Shown piece by piece: positions 17,090 to 26,590 of a stretch of DNA of 64,000 bases. Made by a program: the position numbers and the translations under genes. The DNA is from Phycicoccus sp. CSK15P-2. GTDB taxonomy: Bacteria > Actinomycetota > Actinomycetes > Actinomycetales > Dermatophilaceae. Location of the stretch: positions 186,001 to 250,000 of the forward strand of contig NZ_JAFDVE010000009.1 of NCBI RefSeq assembly GCF_016888005.1, in the 5' to 3' direction. The notes beneath the pieces are model-generated. The model made no database searches. It was not told the origin of the DNA and saw nothing but the letters and a program-made list of their open reading frames with translations. Each line of letters begins with the position of its first letter. Position 1 is the stretch's first letter.

Positions 17090-18310
17090 TCAGGCGCTGA
17101 CGGCCGTGCGCTCCTCGCCCACCCGCTCCAGCCCCGGGTGCACGCGGGAGCCCAGCGCGAGCTGGGGGAGGGTCACGAGGGCGAGCACGCCCCAGAGGGC
17201 CCCGTAGGAGCCGGTCACGTCGTGCACCGCCCCCATGGTCGCCGGGCCGAGCGAGGCGAGGGTGTAGCCGAGCAGGAACCCCATCGCGGTGAGCCGGGCA
17301 CTGTCCTGCGGCGTCACGCTGAAGCGGACGACGAGCCCCAGCGCGAGGGCGAAGCACGCGCCCTGCCCGGTGCCGAGGAGGACCGCCCACACCCAGGGCG
17401 CGGCGTCCGGCGCGAGCCAGGTCCCGAGCACGCCCACCCCGCCGAGCGCGGTCGCGCCGACGACGAGCACGCGTCCGTCCCGCACCCGGTCGAGCAGGGC
17501 CGGTGCCGCGAGACCCGAGACGAACTGCGTCCCGGTGAACACCGACATCAGGAGGCCGGCGTCGGTCGGGGTCCACCCGCGGGACTCGTAGGTGGGCGCG
17601 ATCCAGGCGAGGGAGGAGTAGAACTGCCAGGACTGACAGACGAGGAAGAGGGCGATGAGCCACGCGGTGCGGCTCCGCCACGGCAGGCGGTGCCCCGACA
17701 CCGCCGTGGGCGCCGGGGCCTGCGGGCGGCGCAGGGCGCGCGAGGCCGGGACCCAGGCCAACAGGGCGACGGCGGCGAGCGGTGCCCACGCGAGGAGGGA
17801 GCCCGACCACCCGCCCAGGCGCGAGGCCAGGGGGACGGCGGCCGCCGACGCCAGGGCGGCCATCGACATCATCGTGAACATGACGAGCCCGGTGCCGAGG
17901 CCCGACCGCTGCGGCGGGAAGACCGTCTTGACCACGCCCGGCAGGAGGGTGCCCGCGAGGGCGATGCCGGCACCGGCGACGAAGGTGCCGGCATAGAGCG
18001 GTGGCGCGGCCCCGCCGCCGAGGCCGCGCAGCACCACGCCGACGAGCACGAGTGCGACGCCCGCGCCCACGGTCGCCCGTGCCCCGACGCGCCGTCCCAC
18101 CTGGTTGGCGACCGGTGCGAGGAGCCCCATGCACAGCACGGGCAAGGTCGTGAGGACGCCCATCCAGGTACCCGACAGCCCGAGGTCGGTGCGGATGGAC
18201 TCGGCGAGCGGCGGCAGGCTCGCCATGAGGGTCCGCAGGTTCGCCGCCACGAGCACGAGCGCGACGACGACCGTCCACCGGGGCAGGGCGCGGGCCGAGG
18301 AGGTGCTCAC
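17090..18310 (-). CDS. MFS transporter of the CynX/NimT type
   Basis: A 406-residue protein with about 12 transmembrane segments. The opening RWTVVVALVLVAANLRTLMA and the loop GLLAPVANQVGRRVGAR resemble the CynX/NimT branch (cyanate, nitroimidazole and related small compounds). The substrate cannot be read from sequence. GTG 18310 is the start. It lies 43 bases downstream of the FUSC gene in the same direction and may share its transcript, although a small hairpin lies between them. Confidence 0.8.
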   Translation of the reverse strand: MSTSSARALPRWTVVVALVLVAANLRTLMASLPPLAESIRTDLGLSGTWMGVLTTLPVLCMGLLAPVANQVGRRVGARATVGAGVALVLVGVVLRGLGGGAAPPLYAGTFVAGAGIALAGTLLPGVVKTVFPPQRSGLGTGLVMFTMMSMAALASAAAVPLASRLGGWSGSLLAWAPLAAVALLAWVPASRALRRPQAPAPTAVSGHRLPWRSRTAWLIALFLVCQSWQFYSSLAWIAPTYESRGWTPTDAGLLMSVFTGTQFVSGLAAPALLDRVRDGRVLVVGATALGGVGVLGTWLAPDAAPWVWAVLLGTGQGACFALALGLVVRFSVTPQDSARLTAMGFLLGYTLASLGPATMGAVHDVTGSYGALWGVLALVTLPQLALGSRVHPGLERVGEERTAVSA

Positions 18311-18331
18311 CGGCGCATGGTGTCACCCGCA

Positions 18332-18347
18332 GCGGGCCGGAGCCCGC
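18332..18347 (-). terminator. Small hairpin between FUSC and MFS genes
   Basis: GCGGGC and GCCCGC form a perfect 6-bp stem around a 4-base loop, in the 43-base gap. It is short and could be an attenuator or chance. Confidence 0.3.
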
Positions 18348-18353
18348 CGCGGC

Positions 18354-19460
18354 TCACGGGAGGAAGGACTCCGGGACGAGACGGATGGCCTCGTCGTCGT
18401 CGAGACCGGCGACGACGAGGAGGTCGACGACCATCGAGCGCACCTGTCCGCGGATCATCTCCGCGGAGAGACCCGCCGTCGGTTCGGCCCGCGCGGACAG
18501 GCCGGCCACCCGTTCGAGCACGGTCCGGCCGGCCGTCGGGAGGGTGTGCTCGTCGAGGACGCGGGCGAGGTCGGCGGCGGCGCGGCCGAGCTCGGCGACG
18601 AGGTCGACGTAGCGCTCGGGCACCTGTTCCTCGCGGCGTACCGCGACACCGGCGCGGCGGGCGAGCACCCGCAGGTTGCGCACGCAGCGGTCCAGGGGCG
18701 CGACGAGCGCCGAGGCCGCGACCGCGTTCGGCCGGTGCGCGCGGAGCAGCGGGGACTGCCGCACGACGGCGATGCCCTCGGCCGCGGCCACCCGGAGGTC
18801 GGTGAGCTCGTCCTCGAGGGCGCGGGCCTCGGCGAGGGCCTCCCGAGCGGCGTCGACGTCCCCCGTGCGCAGGGCGTCGGCGACGTCGTGCAGGACGCGG
18901 GCGACCGCGCGGACCGTCCGGGCGGCCTCCCTGCGCGGCCGGGCGACCGGGCTCGTCGGTGCGACGGCACCGATGACGAGCGCGACCGCGCCTCCGACGA
19001 GGGCGTCGAGCCACCGGGAGACCCCCTCACCGGTCGAGGCGACGAAGGCGACGATGAACACCGACTGCACCCCGGCCTGGATGACCGCGAGGTGCCCGGA
19101 CGACACGAGGACCCCGACCGCCATGGCCGCGACGACGACGAGCGCCATCTGCAGCGCACCGCTGCCGAGGAGGATGACGATGGCGTCCCCGACGAGCACC
19201 CCGATGGCGACACCCACCGTGACCTCGACGATCCGGCGCAGCCGCTGCCCGTAGGTGAGCCCGAGGCAGAGGATGGCCGTGACCGGCGCGAAGAAGGGTC
19301 GGGTGTGGCCCAGGCCGTGCACGGCGATGGTCCAGGCCAGGGCGACCGCCACGCCGGTCTGGGCGAGGAGGACGAGGCGGTCGCGCAGCCTGCGGACCCC
19401 GCGCCCGAGCGCCGCTCCCACGCCCGAGGGGCCCCCGCGGAGCGTCGTCCCGAGACTCAC
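18354..19460 (-). CDS. FUSC-family (aromatic-acid-exporter-like) membrane protein
   Basis: A 368-residue protein. The N-terminal half has about six tightly packed hydrophobic helices (LVLLAQTGVAVALAW through VGGAVALVIGAVAP), which is the FUSC/ArAE_1 architecture. The C-terminal half is a long, soluble, helical region with many R, A and E residues. FUSC proteins include aromatic-acid exporters, but substrates are mostly unknown. GTG 19460 overlaps the stop of the upstream P-loop gene (GTGA, 19457-19460). A farther upstream in-frame start would lie inside that gene. Confidence 0.75.
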   Translation of the reverse strand: MSLGTTLRGGPSGVGAALGRGVRRLRDRLVLLAQTGVAVALAWTIAVHGLGHTRPFFAPVTAILCLGLTYGQRLRRIVEVTVGVAIGVLVGDAIVILLGSGALQMALVVVAAMAVGVLVSSGHLAVIQAGVQSVFIVAFVASTGEGVSRWLDALVGGAVALVIGAVAPTSPVARPRREAARTVRAVARVLHDVADALRTGDVDAAREALAEARALEDELTDLRVAAAEGIAVVRQSPLLRAHRPNAVAASALVAPLDRCVRNLRVLARRAGVAVRREEQVPERYVDLVAELGRAAADLARVLDEHTLPTAGRTVLERVAGLSARAEPTAGLSAEMIRGQVRSMVVDLLVVAGLDDDEAIRLVPESFLP

Positions 19461-20035
19461 GACCCGGCGTCCGTCGAGAGGACGAGGTCGGCGCGGCTGC
19501 GGGTGCCGTCCGCGGCGAACAGCGCCGCCTCCTGGGCCGCCCACCGCTCCCAGTGCGGCCGGAACGCCTCGCCGTCGCGCTCGATGCCGCGGCGCATCCG
19601 CTCGGCGCGGCCGGCCTCGACCCAGACCCGGACTGCCGCGTGGTCACCCGCCGGGCCCACGCTGCTGCCGCAGCCCTCCAGGACGAGGACCGGGGCCGCC
19701 GCCACCGTGCGCGAGCCACCCCAGCGGCCGGCCTCCCAGTCCCAGAGCCGGTAGGTGGCCTCCTCGCCCCGGGAGAGCGGGGTCAGCACCTGCTCGACGA
19801 GCAGCGGCACCGAGGCCGCGAGCCCGTCCCAGCCCGGGAAGATCTCGTCCATGTGGACGCTCGGGCAGCCGAGGGCGTCGACGAGGCCCTTCGCGAGGGT
19901 CGTCTTGCCCGAGCCGCTCGGACCGTCGACCGCGACCACCCGCGTGCCGCCGCACCGCGGCGGGGCGGTGGCGAGCACGGCGAGGACGGCGTCGACGTGG
20001 GCCGGGTCGGCCGGGTCCGTGACCTGGAACCACAC
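19457..20035 (-). CDS. Uridine kinase-like P-loop NTPase
   Basis: A 192-residue cytosolic protein with a Walker A motif VDGPSGSGKTTLAKGL at about residues 36-51, then a substrate-side acidic motif HMDEIFPGWDGL and a lid-like RAERMRRGIERDG. This is the uridine/cytidine-kinase-like fold common in actinobacteria, often annotated only as ATP-binding protein. The phosphate acceptor is not known. GTG 20035 is supported by a TAGGGT -10 on the minus strand 8 bases upstream. It is translationally coupled to the FUSC gene. Confidence 0.75.
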   Translation of the reverse strand: MWFQVTDPADPAHVDAVLAVLATAPPRCGGTRVVAVDGPSGSGKTTLAKGLVDALGCPSVHMDEIFPGWDGLAASVPLLVEQVLTPLSRGEEATYRLWDWEAGRWGGSRTVAAAPVLVLEGCGSSVGPAGDHAAVRVWVEAGRAERMRRGIERDGEAFRPHWERWAAQEAALFAADGTRSRADLVLSTDAGS

Positions 20036-20043
20036 GGTGGACG

Positions 20044-20049
20044 ACCCTA
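20044..20049 (-). promoter_or_regulatory. -10 element (TAGGGT on minus strand) of the P-loop kinase/FUSC unit
   Basis: The plus strand reads ACCCTA. It ends 8 bases before GTG 20035. It is divergent from the hisF -10, with only 10 bases between the two hexamers. Confidence 0.5.
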
Positions 20050-20059
20050 GCGCCGCCAC

Positions 20060-20065
20060 TACGCT
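20060..20065 (+). promoter_or_regulatory. -10 element (TACGCT) of hisF
   Basis: TACGCT is followed by 6 bases and then the GTG at 20072. The corresponding -35 region would fall across the opposing promoter and the kinase coding start. Confidence 0.5.
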
Positions 20066-20071
20066 GTCGCC

Positions 20072-20845
20072 GTGTCCGTCGCCGTCCGCGTCATCCCGTG
20101 CCTCGACGTCGACGCCGGGCGTGTCGTCAAGGGGGTCAACTTCCAGGGGCTGCGCGACGCCGGCGACCCCGTCGCGCTGGCCCGCCGTTACGGCGAGCAG
20201 GGGGCCGACGAGCTGACCTTCCTCGACGTCACCGCGAGCAGCGGTGACCGCGCGACGACCTACGACGTCGTCGCGCGCACCGCCGAGGAGGTCTTCATCC
20301 CGCTGACCGTCGGAGGCGGGGTGCGCACGGTCGGCGACGTCGACCGGCTGCTGCGCGCCGGCGCGGACAAGGTGGGCGTCAACACCGCGGCCATCGCGCG
20401 GCCTGAGCTCATCGCCGAGACCGCCGACCGCTTCGGCGCCCAGGTGCTCGTCCTGTCGGCGGACGTACGACGCCGCCGGGCGCAGGACGGCACGGTGGCC
20501 GGTGGGTTCGAGGTCACGACCCACGGCGGCCGCACGGGGACCGGCATCGACGCCGTCGAGTGGTGCGCCCGCGCCGAGCAGCTGGGAGCGGGCGAGATCC
20601 TCCTCAACTCGATGGACGCCGACGGCACGAAGGACGGCTTCGACCTCGAGCTCATCCGGCTCGTGCGTGCCGAGGTCACCGTGCCGGTCGTCGCCAGTGG
20701 TGGTGCCGGGGCGGCACGGCACTTCGCCCCCGCGGTGCACGCCGGGGCGGACGCCGTCCTCGCCGCGAGCGTCTTCCACTTCGGCGAGCTCACGATCGGC
20801 GAGGTCAAGGACGCCTTGCGGGCCGAGGCGCTGCCCGTCCGGTGA
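20072..20845 (+). CDS. hisF: Imidazole glycerol phosphate synthase cyclase subunit
   Basis: A 257-residue TIM barrel that cyclises PRFAR with ammonia from HisH. It opens [20 protein letters not shown] and retains the catalytic Asp residues of VIPCLDVD and [12 protein letters not shown], with repeats GGGVRT and [11 protein letters not shown]. hisH and hisA are not in the window. The stretch after LSADVRR ([12 protein letters not shown]) is slightly basic. It is followed by a hairpin and then hisI. Confidence 0.95.
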   Translation: MSVAVRVIPCLDVDAGRVVKGVNFQGLRDAGDPVALARRYGEQGADELTFLDVTASSGDRATTYDVVARTAEEVFIPLTVGGGVRTVGDVDRLLRAGADKVGVNTAAIARPELIAETADRFGAQVLVLSADVRRRRAQDGTVAGGFEVTTHGGRTGTGIDAVEWCARAEQLGAGEILLNSMDADGTKDGFDLELIRLVRAEVTVPVVASGGAGAARHFAPAVHAGADAVLAASVFHFGELTIGEVKDALRAEALPVR

Positions 20846-20853
20846 GCACGGGC

Positions 20854-20875
20854 CGGACCGTGGCGCCCCGGTCCG
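20854..20875 (+). terminator. Hairpin between hisF and hisI
   Basis: CGGACCG pairs with CGGTCCG around an 8-base loop (TGGCGCCC), in a 53-base gap before a separate hisI -10. There is no T-tract. It may be partial termination or RNA-stability structure. Confidence 0.4.
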
Positions 20876-20886
20876 CGGCGCCACGG

Positions 20887-20892
20887 CAGAAT
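20887..20892 (+). promoter_or_regulatory. -10-like element (CAGAAT) of the hisI-trp operon
   Basis: CAGAAT is followed by 6 bases and then the GTG at 20899. It would drive hisI-trpE-trpM as a leaderless transcript, leaving no room for a trp leader-peptide attenuator. Confidence 0.4.
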
Positions 20893-20898
20893 GACCGG

Positions 20899-21270
20899 GT
20901 GCCGACCTCCGACGCCGTCCTCGACCCCGCCGTCTCCGCGCGCCTGACGCGTGACGAGCGCGGCCTCGTCGCCGCCGTCGTCCAGCAGCACGACTCCGGC
21001 GAGGTCCTCATGCTCGGCTGGATGGACGACGAGGCGCTCCGCCGCACCCTCACCGAGGGGCGGGTCACCTTCTGGTCCCGCTCCCGGCAGGAGTACTGGC
21101 GCAAGGGCGACACCTCGGGCCACGTCCAGTACGTCCGCTCCGTCGCGCTCGACTGCGACGGCGACGCGCTGCTCGTCCGGGTCGACCAGGTGGGCGCCGC
21201 GTGCCACACCGGGGACCGCACCTGCTTCGACGCCGGCGACCTCGGAGCGGTCGCCGGGGGACCCGCATGA
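20899..21270 (+). CDS. hisI: Phosphoribosyl-AMP cyclohydrolase
   Basis: A 123-residue zinc enzyme for histidine synthesis step three. Seen are [16 protein letters not shown], the signature [35 protein letters not shown] (metal ligands) and CHTGDRTCF. Start GTG 20899 is set by the -10. The stop overlaps the trpE ATG (ATGA, 21267-21270), which couples the last his gene here to the trp operon. Confidence 0.95.
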   Translation: MPTSDAVLDPAVSARLTRDERGLVAAVVQQHDSGEVLMLGWMDDEALRRTLTEGRVTFWSRSRQEYWRKGDTSGHVQYVRSVALDCDGDALLVRVDQVGAACHTGDRTCFDAGDLGAVAGGPA

Positions 21271-22835
21271 GCGGGGCCACCCCCGCCGCCGAGACCCCGG
21301 ACCTCGCCTACGGGCAGACCTGGCCCGGGCTCGACGTCTTCGGCGTCCTCGCCCGCGACCGGCGCATCATCCCGGTCGTCCGCCGGCTCATGGGGGACGC
21401 CGAGACCCCGGTCGGGGTGTACCGCAAGCTCGCGGGTGACCGCTCGGGCACGTTCCTCCTCGAGTCGGCCGAGCACGGAGGCGTGTGGTCCCGGTGGTCG
21501 ATCGTCGGCGTCGCGAGCCACGCGACCCTCACCGAGCAGGACGGCGAGGTGCACTGGATCGGCGAGCCACCCGTGGGCGTGCCCACCGACGGCCTCGCGA
21601 CGGACGCCCTGCGGAGCACGATGGCCGCGCTCTCGACCCCACCCATCGCCGGGCTGCCACCGCTGACCGGCGGGATGGTCGGGGCCATCACCTACGACGC
21701 CGTCCGCCGGTGGGAGCGGGTGCCCGCCGAGCTGCCGGACGACCTCGGCCTGCCCGAGCTCTCGATGATGCTCGCCACCGACCTCGCCGTCCTCGACCAC
21801 GCCGACGGGTCGATCCTCCTCGTCGCCAACGCCGTCAACTACGACGACACCGACGAGCGGGTCGAGCAGGCGTGGGCCGACGCCGTCGCCCGCCTCGACG
21901 CCATGACCGCCGCCCTCGCGGCCCCGGCACCGAGCACGGTGGCGACCGTGGACGTCGAGGCCGCGGAGCGTGCCCTCCAGGAGGTGCGCTCGAACACCAC
22001 GCAGGAGCGGTACGAGGAGATCGTCGAGCTCGCGAAGGAGGACATCCGCGCGGGGGAGGTCTTCCAGGTCGTCCTGTCCCAGCGGTTCGGGCTCGACTGC
22101 CCCGCCGACCCGCTCGAGGTCTACCGGGCGCTGCGGGCCTCGAACCCGAGCCCGTACATGTACCTCTTCCGCTTCCCGACCCCGGACGGCTCGTCCTACG
22201 CGGTCGTCGGCAGCTCGCCCGAGGCCCTCGTGCGGGTCACCGGGGGGCGCGCCATCACGCACCCGATCGCGGGCTCGCGCCCGCGCGGCAAGACCCCGGA
22301 GGACGACGTCCGGCTCGCCGACGAGCTCCTCGAGGACCCCAAGGAGCGCTCCGAGCACGTCATGCTCGTCGACCTCGGCCGCAACGACCTGCAGCGGGTC
22401 TGCCGTCCGGGCACCGTCGACGTCGTCGAGTTCATGGACGTCCGCCGCTACAGCCACATCATGCACATCGAGTCGACCGTCGTCGGGGACACCCGGCCGG
22501 GCGTGGCCGCCTACGACGTGCTCGTCTCCACCTTCCCGGCCGGGACCCTGTCGGGGGCCCCGAAGCCCCGGGCCCTGGCCCTCATCGAGCAGTACGAGCA
22601 CTCCCGCCGCGGGCTCTACGGCGGCGTCGTCGGCTACCTCGACTTCCACGGCGACCTCGACATGGCGATCGCCATCCGCACCGGCGTGGTCCGGGACGGC
22701 GTCGCGTACGTGCAGGCCGGCGCGGGAATCGTCGCCGACTCCGTCCCCGCCGGCGAGCACGCCGAGTGCGTCGCCAAGGCCACGGCCGTGCTCCGGGCCG
22801 TCGCGACGGCCCGGGCGATGCGGACGGTGACGTGA
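21267..22835 (+). CDS. trpE: Anthranilate synthase component I
   Basis: A 522-residue chorismate-utilising enzyme. The tryptophan-binding feedback motif LLES is present ([12 protein letters not shown], about residue 59), and the C-terminal chorismate domain shows [39 protein letters not shown] and [13 protein letters not shown]. The amidotransferase subunit TrpG and the phosphoribosyltransferase TrpD are not in this window. Regulation is probably by feedback at LLES; no attenuator fits, because the ATG lies inside the hisI stop overlap. The next gene starts within the stop codon (GTGA). Confidence 0.95.
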   Translation: MSGATPAAETPDLAYGQTWPGLDVFGVLARDRRIIPVVRRLMGDAETPVGVYRKLAGDRSGTFLLESAEHGGVWSRWSIVGVASHATLTEQDGEVHWIGEPPVGVPTDGLATDALRSTMAALSTPPIAGLPPLTGGMVGAITYDAVRRWERVPAELPDDLGLPELSMMLATDLAVLDHADGSILLVANAVNYDDTDERVEQAWADAVARLDAMTAALAAPAPSTVATVDVEAAERALQEVRSNTTQERYEEIVELAKEDIRAGEVFQVVLSQRFGLDCPADPLEVYRALRASNPSPYMYLFRFPTPDGSSYAVVGSSPEALVRVTGGRAITHPIAGSRPRGKTPEDDVRLADELLEDPKERSEHVMLVDLGRNDLQRVCRPGTVDVVEFMDVRRYSHIMHIESTVVGDTRPGVAAYDVLVSTFPAGTLSGAPKPRALALIEQYEHSRRGLYGGVVGYLDFHGDLDMAIAIRTGVVRDGVAYVQAGAGIVADSVPAGEHAECVAKATAVLRAVATARAMRTVT

Positions 22836-23434
22836 GGAGCCCCACGGGCAAGGCGCCGGTCGCCCTGCTCGGCGTGCTGGGGGCCGGTGGCCTCCTCGCG
22901 GCCGGGGTGCGGCCCTGGGTCACCGGCACGGTGGACGACGCCGTGCTCGGCGGCAGCCGCGTGGTCGCGACCGGTGCGGACGTCGCCCCAGGGCTCTCCG
23001 CCCTGGCCCTCGCCAGCGCCGCGGCCGCCGTCGCCGTCGTCGCCACGGGCCGGAGGGCGCGAGCCGTGGCGCTCGTCCTCTGGGCCGCCTGTGTCGCCGG
23101 CGCCGTCGTCCTCACCGTGCGGGTCCTCGCCGACCCCTCCGGGGTCCTCGGGCCGGTGGCCGCGGCCCGGGTCGGGCGCAGCGGGACGGTCCCGGCCTCC
23201 GCGACGGCCACGACGGGGGCCTGGGTCGCGCTGGCCGCCGTGGTCGTGCTCGCCGCGGCGCTCGTCGCGGGCGTCGTCGGCGCCCGTCGCTGGACGGCGC
23301 CGTCCGCGCGCTACGAGGCGCCGGGGAGCGCCGACGAGCACGTCGCGGGCAGCCGGGGCGAGCGGGTGAGCAGCGCCTGGGACGACCTCTCGGCCGGCCG
23401 CGACCCGACCGACGGTGCCGACCCGCCCACCTGA
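22832..23434 (+). CDS. Tryptophan-associated membrane protein (TIGR02234 type)
   Basis: A 200-residue protein with four hydrophobic segments (about residues 8-26, 52-70, 77-97 and 127-148) and a polar C-terminal tail of some 45 residues. It is coupled to trpE by a GTGA overlap. This matches the small 'Trp biosynthesis-associated membrane protein' family found between trpE and trpC in Actinobacteria. Its role is not known; tryptophan or intermediate export or scaffolding has been a natural guess but is unproven. Confidence 0.8.
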   Translation: MRSPTGKAPVALLGVLGAGGLLAAGVRPWVTGTVDDAVLGGSRVVATGADVAPGLSALALASAAAAVAVVATGRRARAVALVLWAACVAGAVVLTVRVLADPSGVLGPVAAARVGRSGTVPASATATTGAWVALAAVVVLAAALVAGVVGARRWTAPSARYEAPGSADEHVAGSRGERVSSAWDDLSAGRDPTDGADPPT

Positions 23435-23482
23435 CACAATCTCATCGACTCGGCGGGCCGGAGCCCGTCCGTCCCGCGACCG

Positions 23483-23488
23483 TAGAGT
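23483..23488 (+). promoter_or_regulatory. -10 element (TAGAGT) before the HGxxPAAW gene
   Basis: TAGAGT is followed by 6 bases and then the ATG at 23495, in the 60-base gap that splits the trp cluster. It would give a second, leaderless transcript starting the trpCBA part. Confidence 0.45.
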
Positions 23489-23494
23489 GGAGCC

Positions 23495-23722
23495 ATGAGC
23501 GAGCACGAAGACCACGGCCACAGCGTGGCCGCCTGGACCGCCGTCGTCATCATCATCGTCGCGTCGGCGATCATGTCGCTGGCCGTCGTGTTCCCCAACG
23601 TGTGGCTCTTCGTCGGCGGCGCCGTGCTCGCGGTCGTGGGTGCGGTGGCCGGCAAGGTGCTGTCCATGGCCGGGTACGGCGCGGCAGGGCGCGACCGCGA
23701 CGAGGCCCCGTCCATCCAGTGA
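23495..23722 (+). CDS. HGxxPAAW-family small membrane protein
   Basis: A 75-residue protein with the short family motif (here HGHSVAAW, residues 7-14) followed by two hydrophobic helices ([17 protein letters not shown] and [17 protein letters not shown]) and a polar tail. Members occur beside trpC in many actinobacteria. In this copy the PAAW part reads VAAW. Function is unknown. Its stop overlaps a GTG (23719) that could be an alternative trpC start. Confidence 0.82.
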   Translation: MSEHEDHGHSVAAWTAVVIIIVASAIMSLAVVFPNVWLFVGGAVLAVVGAVAGKVLSMAGYGAAGRDRDEAPSIQ

Positions 23723-23733
23723 CGGTCGGTGCC

Positions 23734-24537
23734 ATGGTGACCACCGTCCTCGACGACATCGTCGCGGGGGTCCGCGAGGACCTCGCGCAGCGGCGGCGCC
23801 GGACGAGCCTGGCCGACCTCCAGGGTGCGGTCCTCACCGCGGCCCCCGCGCTCGACGCCGAGGCGCTGCTGCGGCGCCCCGGTCTCTCGCTCATCGCCGA
23901 GGTCAAGCGGTCCAGCCCGAGCAAGGGCGCCCTCTCCGACATCCCCGACCCTGCGGCCCTCGCCTGCGCGTACGAGGCCGGGGGCGCCACGGCGGTGTCC
24001 GTCCTCACCGAGCGGCGCCGCTTCGGGGGCAGCCTCGACGACCTCGACCACGTCCGTGCCGCGGTCTCGGTGCCGGTGCTGCGCAAGGACTTCGTGGTCA
24101 CCGACTACCAGGTCTGGGAGGCCCGCGCGCACGGTGCGGACATCGTCCTGCTCATCGTCGCCGCGCTCGACGACGCCACCCTGGCGTCCCTCCTGGCCCG
24201 GGTGGGCGAGCTCGGGATGACCGCCCTCGTCGAGGTGCACGACGAGAACGAGACCCAGCGTGCCGTCGACGCGGGCGCCACCGTCATCGGCGTCAACGCC
24301 CGCAACCTCAAGACCCTCGAGGTCCACCCGGACACCTTCTCCCGGCTGCGTCCCCTCGTGCCGAGCAGCGTCGTGACCGTCGCCGAGTCCGGCATCTCCG
24401 GGCCCCGGGACGCCGCCGCGTACGCCGAGCAGGGAGCGGACGTCGTCCTCGTCGGCGAGGCGCTCGTGCGCACCGGTGACCCGCGGGGCGCGGCCGCAGC
24501 CATCGTCGCCGCGGGTGCGGCGCCGGAGGCGTCGTGA
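23734..24537 (+). CDS. trpC: Indole-3-glycerol phosphate synthase
   Basis: A 267-residue TIM barrel closing the indole ring of CdRP. Motifs are [29 protein letters not shown] (catalytic Lys), [22 protein letters not shown] and [11 protein letters not shown]. The start is uncertain: ATG 23734 is given, but GTG 23719 overlaps the previous stop in the coupled style common here and would add five residues, and GTG 23737 is also possible. The stop overlaps trpB (GTGA). Confidence 0.94.
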   Translation: MVTTVLDDIVAGVREDLAQRRRRTSLADLQGAVLTAAPALDAEALLRRPGLSLIAEVKRSSPSKGALSDIPDPAALACAYEAGGATAVSVLTERRRFGGSLDDLDHVRAAVSVPVLRKDFVVTDYQVWEARAHGADIVLLIVAALDDATLASLLARVGELGMTALVEVHDENETQRAVDAGATVIGVNARNLKTLEVHPDTFSRLRPLVPSSVVTVAESGISGPRDAAAYAEQGADVVLVGEALVRTGDPRGAAAAIVAAGAAPEAS

Positions 24538-25778
24538 GCGAGGTGCCGGCCCCGGACGAGGACACCGACCTCGTCCCGCAGGAGCTGCCTCGCCCCGGGC
24601 GCTTCGGCGACTTCGGCGGGCGCTACGTGCCCGAGGCGCTCGTCCCCGCGCTCGAGCAGCTCGACGAGGCGCGCCAGAAGGCGGCGGTCGACCCCGAGTT
24701 CACCGACGAGCTCGCGCGGCTGCACGCCACGTACACGGGCCGGCCGAGCATCCTCACCGAGGTCCCGCGCTTCGCCGCGCACTGCGGCGGCGCCCGGGTC
24801 GTCCTCAAGCGCGAGGACCTCAACCACACCGGCTCGCACAAGATCAACAACGTCCTCGCCCAGGCCCTCATCACCAAGCGGATGGGGAAGACCCGGGTCA
24901 TCGCCGAGACCGGAGCGGGACAGCACGGCGTGGCCACCGCCACGGCCGCCGCCCTCATGGGCCTGGACTGCACGGTCTACATGGGCAAGGTCGACACCGA
25001 GCGGCAGGCGCTCAACGTCGCCCGGATGAAGATCCTCGGCGCCGAGGTCGTGGCCGTCGAGCACGGCAGCGCCACCCTCAAGGACGCCATCAACGAGGCG
25101 CTGCGGGACTGGGTCACCAACGTCGGCACGACGCACTACGTGATCGGCACGGTCACCGGGCCGCACCCGTTCCCCGAGATGGTCCGCGACTTCCACGCGG
25201 TCATCGGCGAGGAGGCCCGCGCCCAGGTCCTCGAGCTCACCGGCCGGCTGCCGGACGCCGTCGTCGCCTGCGTGGGCGGCGGGTCCAACGCGATGGGCAT
25301 CTTCCACCGGTTCGTCGAGGACGAGGGCGTACGGCTCGTCGGGGTCGAGGCCGGGGGAGAGGGCATCGAGTCCGGCCGGCACGCCGCGCGGTTCGCGTCC
25401 GCGTCACCGGGCGTGCTGCACGGCGCGATGAGCTACCTCATGCAGGACACCGACGGCCAGACCGTGGAGTCGCACTCCATCTCCGCGGGGCTCGACTACC
25501 CGAGCGTGGGCCCCGAGCACTCCTATCTGCGCGACATCGGCCGGGCCGAGTACCGCTACGCCACCGACGACCAGGTGATGGAGGCCTTCTCGCTGCTCTG
25601 CCGCACCGAGGGGATCATCCCGGCCCTGGAGTCCGCGCACGCCCTCGCCGGGGCGGTCGAGCTCGGCCGCGAGCTCGGGCCCGAGGCGCTGCTGCTCGTC
25701 AACCTCTCGGGCCGCGGCGACAAGGACATGCACACCGCGGCCGCGTACTTCGGGCTCGTCGACGAGGACGCCCGGTGA
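24534..25778 (+). CDS. trpB: Tryptophan synthase beta chain
   Basis: A 414-residue PLP enzyme joining indole and serine. The PLP-lysine motif [17 protein letters not shown] is intact, with [14 protein letters not shown], the phosphate-binding glycine loop [12 protein letters not shown] and [16 protein letters not shown]. The N-terminus [13 protein letters not shown] is standard for TrpB1. It overlaps trpC upstream and trpA downstream by 4 bases each, so the three are produced together. Confidence 0.97.
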   Translation: MSEVPAPDEDTDLVPQELPRPGRFGDFGGRYVPEALVPALEQLDEARQKAAVDPEFTDELARLHATYTGRPSILTEVPRFAAHCGGARVVLKREDLNHTGSHKINNVLAQALITKRMGKTRVIAETGAGQHGVATATAAALMGLDCTVYMGKVDTERQALNVARMKILGAEVVAVEHGSATLKDAINEALRDWVTNVGTTHYVIGTVTGPHPFPEMVRDFHAVIGEEARAQVLELTGRLPDAVVACVGGGSNAMGIFHRFVEDEGVRLVGVEAGGEGIESGRHAARFASASPGVLHGAMSYLMQDTDGQTVESHSISAGLDYPSVGPEHSYLRDIGRAEYRYATDDQVMEAFSLLCRTEGIIPALESAHALAGAVELGRELGPEALLLVNLSGRGDKDMHTAAAYFGLVDEDAR

Positions 25779-26590
25779 GCGCCACCGGGGCGGGGGTCGA
25801 GGACGTCCTGCTCCGGTGCCGCGCCGAGGGCCGCGTGGCGCTCATCGGCTACCTGCCCGTCGGCTACCCGAGCGTCGAGGGCTCGGTCGCTGCGATGCGG
25901 GTGCTCGTCGAGGCGGGCTGCGACATCGTCGAGGTCGGCCTGGCCTACAGCGACCCGGTCATCGACGGCCCGGTCAACCAGGACGCCATGGCCGCCGCGC
26001 TCGAGGCAGGGGTCCGCGTCGACGACGCCTTCGACGCCGTTGCGGCCGTCCGCGAGGCCGGGGCCACCCCGGTCGTCATGTCCTACTGGAACCTCGTGCT
26101 GCACCGTGGGGTCGAGCGCTTCGCGGCCGACCTCGCCGCCGCCGGCGGCGCGGGGCTCATCACCCCCGACCTCGTGCCCGACGAGGCCGACGACTGGGTG
26201 GCCGCCAGCGACCGGCACGGGCTGGACCGCATCTTCCTCGTCGCGCCGAGCAGCACCCCCGAGCGGCTCGCCCGTGTGACCGCGGCCTGCCGGGGCTTCG
26301 TCTACGCCGCCTCGACGATGGGGGTCACCGGCGCCCGCAGCAGCGTCGACGGCGACGCCCGCGGGCTCGTCGAGCGCGTCCGCGCGGTCTCGGACATCCC
26401 GGTGTGCATCGGGCTGGGCGTCTCCACGCGCGAGCAGGCCGCCGAGATCGCGGGGTATGCCGACGGGGTGATCGTCGGCTCGGCGCTCGTGCGCACGCTC
26501 GGCGGTGACGGGGAACTCGACGAACGGCTCGAGTCGTTGCGCACCCTGACGACAGCACTGGCCCAGGGCGTCCGGGAGGGACACCGGTGA
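25775..26590 (+). CDS. trpA: Tryptophan synthase alpha chain
   Basis: A 271-residue TIM barrel releasing indole. The catalytic Glu lies in [17 protein letters not shown] and the catalytic Asp in the same motif (VIDGP). The usual GxPYSDP is GLAYSDP here, a one-residue change beside the active site. [24 protein letters not shown] and [11 protein letters not shown]-like ([13 protein letters not shown]) regions are present. The start GTG overlaps trpB, and the stop overlaps the next membrane-protein gene. Confidence 0.95.
   Translation: MSATGAGVEDVLLRCRAEGRVALIGYLPVGYPSVEGSVAAMRVLVEAGCDIVEVGLAYSDPVIDGPVNQDAMAAALEAGVRVDDAFDAVAAVREAGATPVVMSYWNLVLHRGVERFAADLAAAGGAGLITPDLVPDEADDWVAASDRHGLDRIFLVAPSSTPERLARVTAACRGFVYAASTMGVTGARSSVDGDARGLVERVRAVSDIPVCIGLGVSTREQAAEIAGYADGVIVGSALVRTLGGDGELDERLESLRTLTTALAQGVREGHR

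Noticed and set aside
20876-21266. trp leader peptide and attenuator
   Set aside because: trpE overlaps hisI by 4 bases, and hisI itself appears leaderless; no short Trp-rich peptide or terminator/antiterminator pair is visible.
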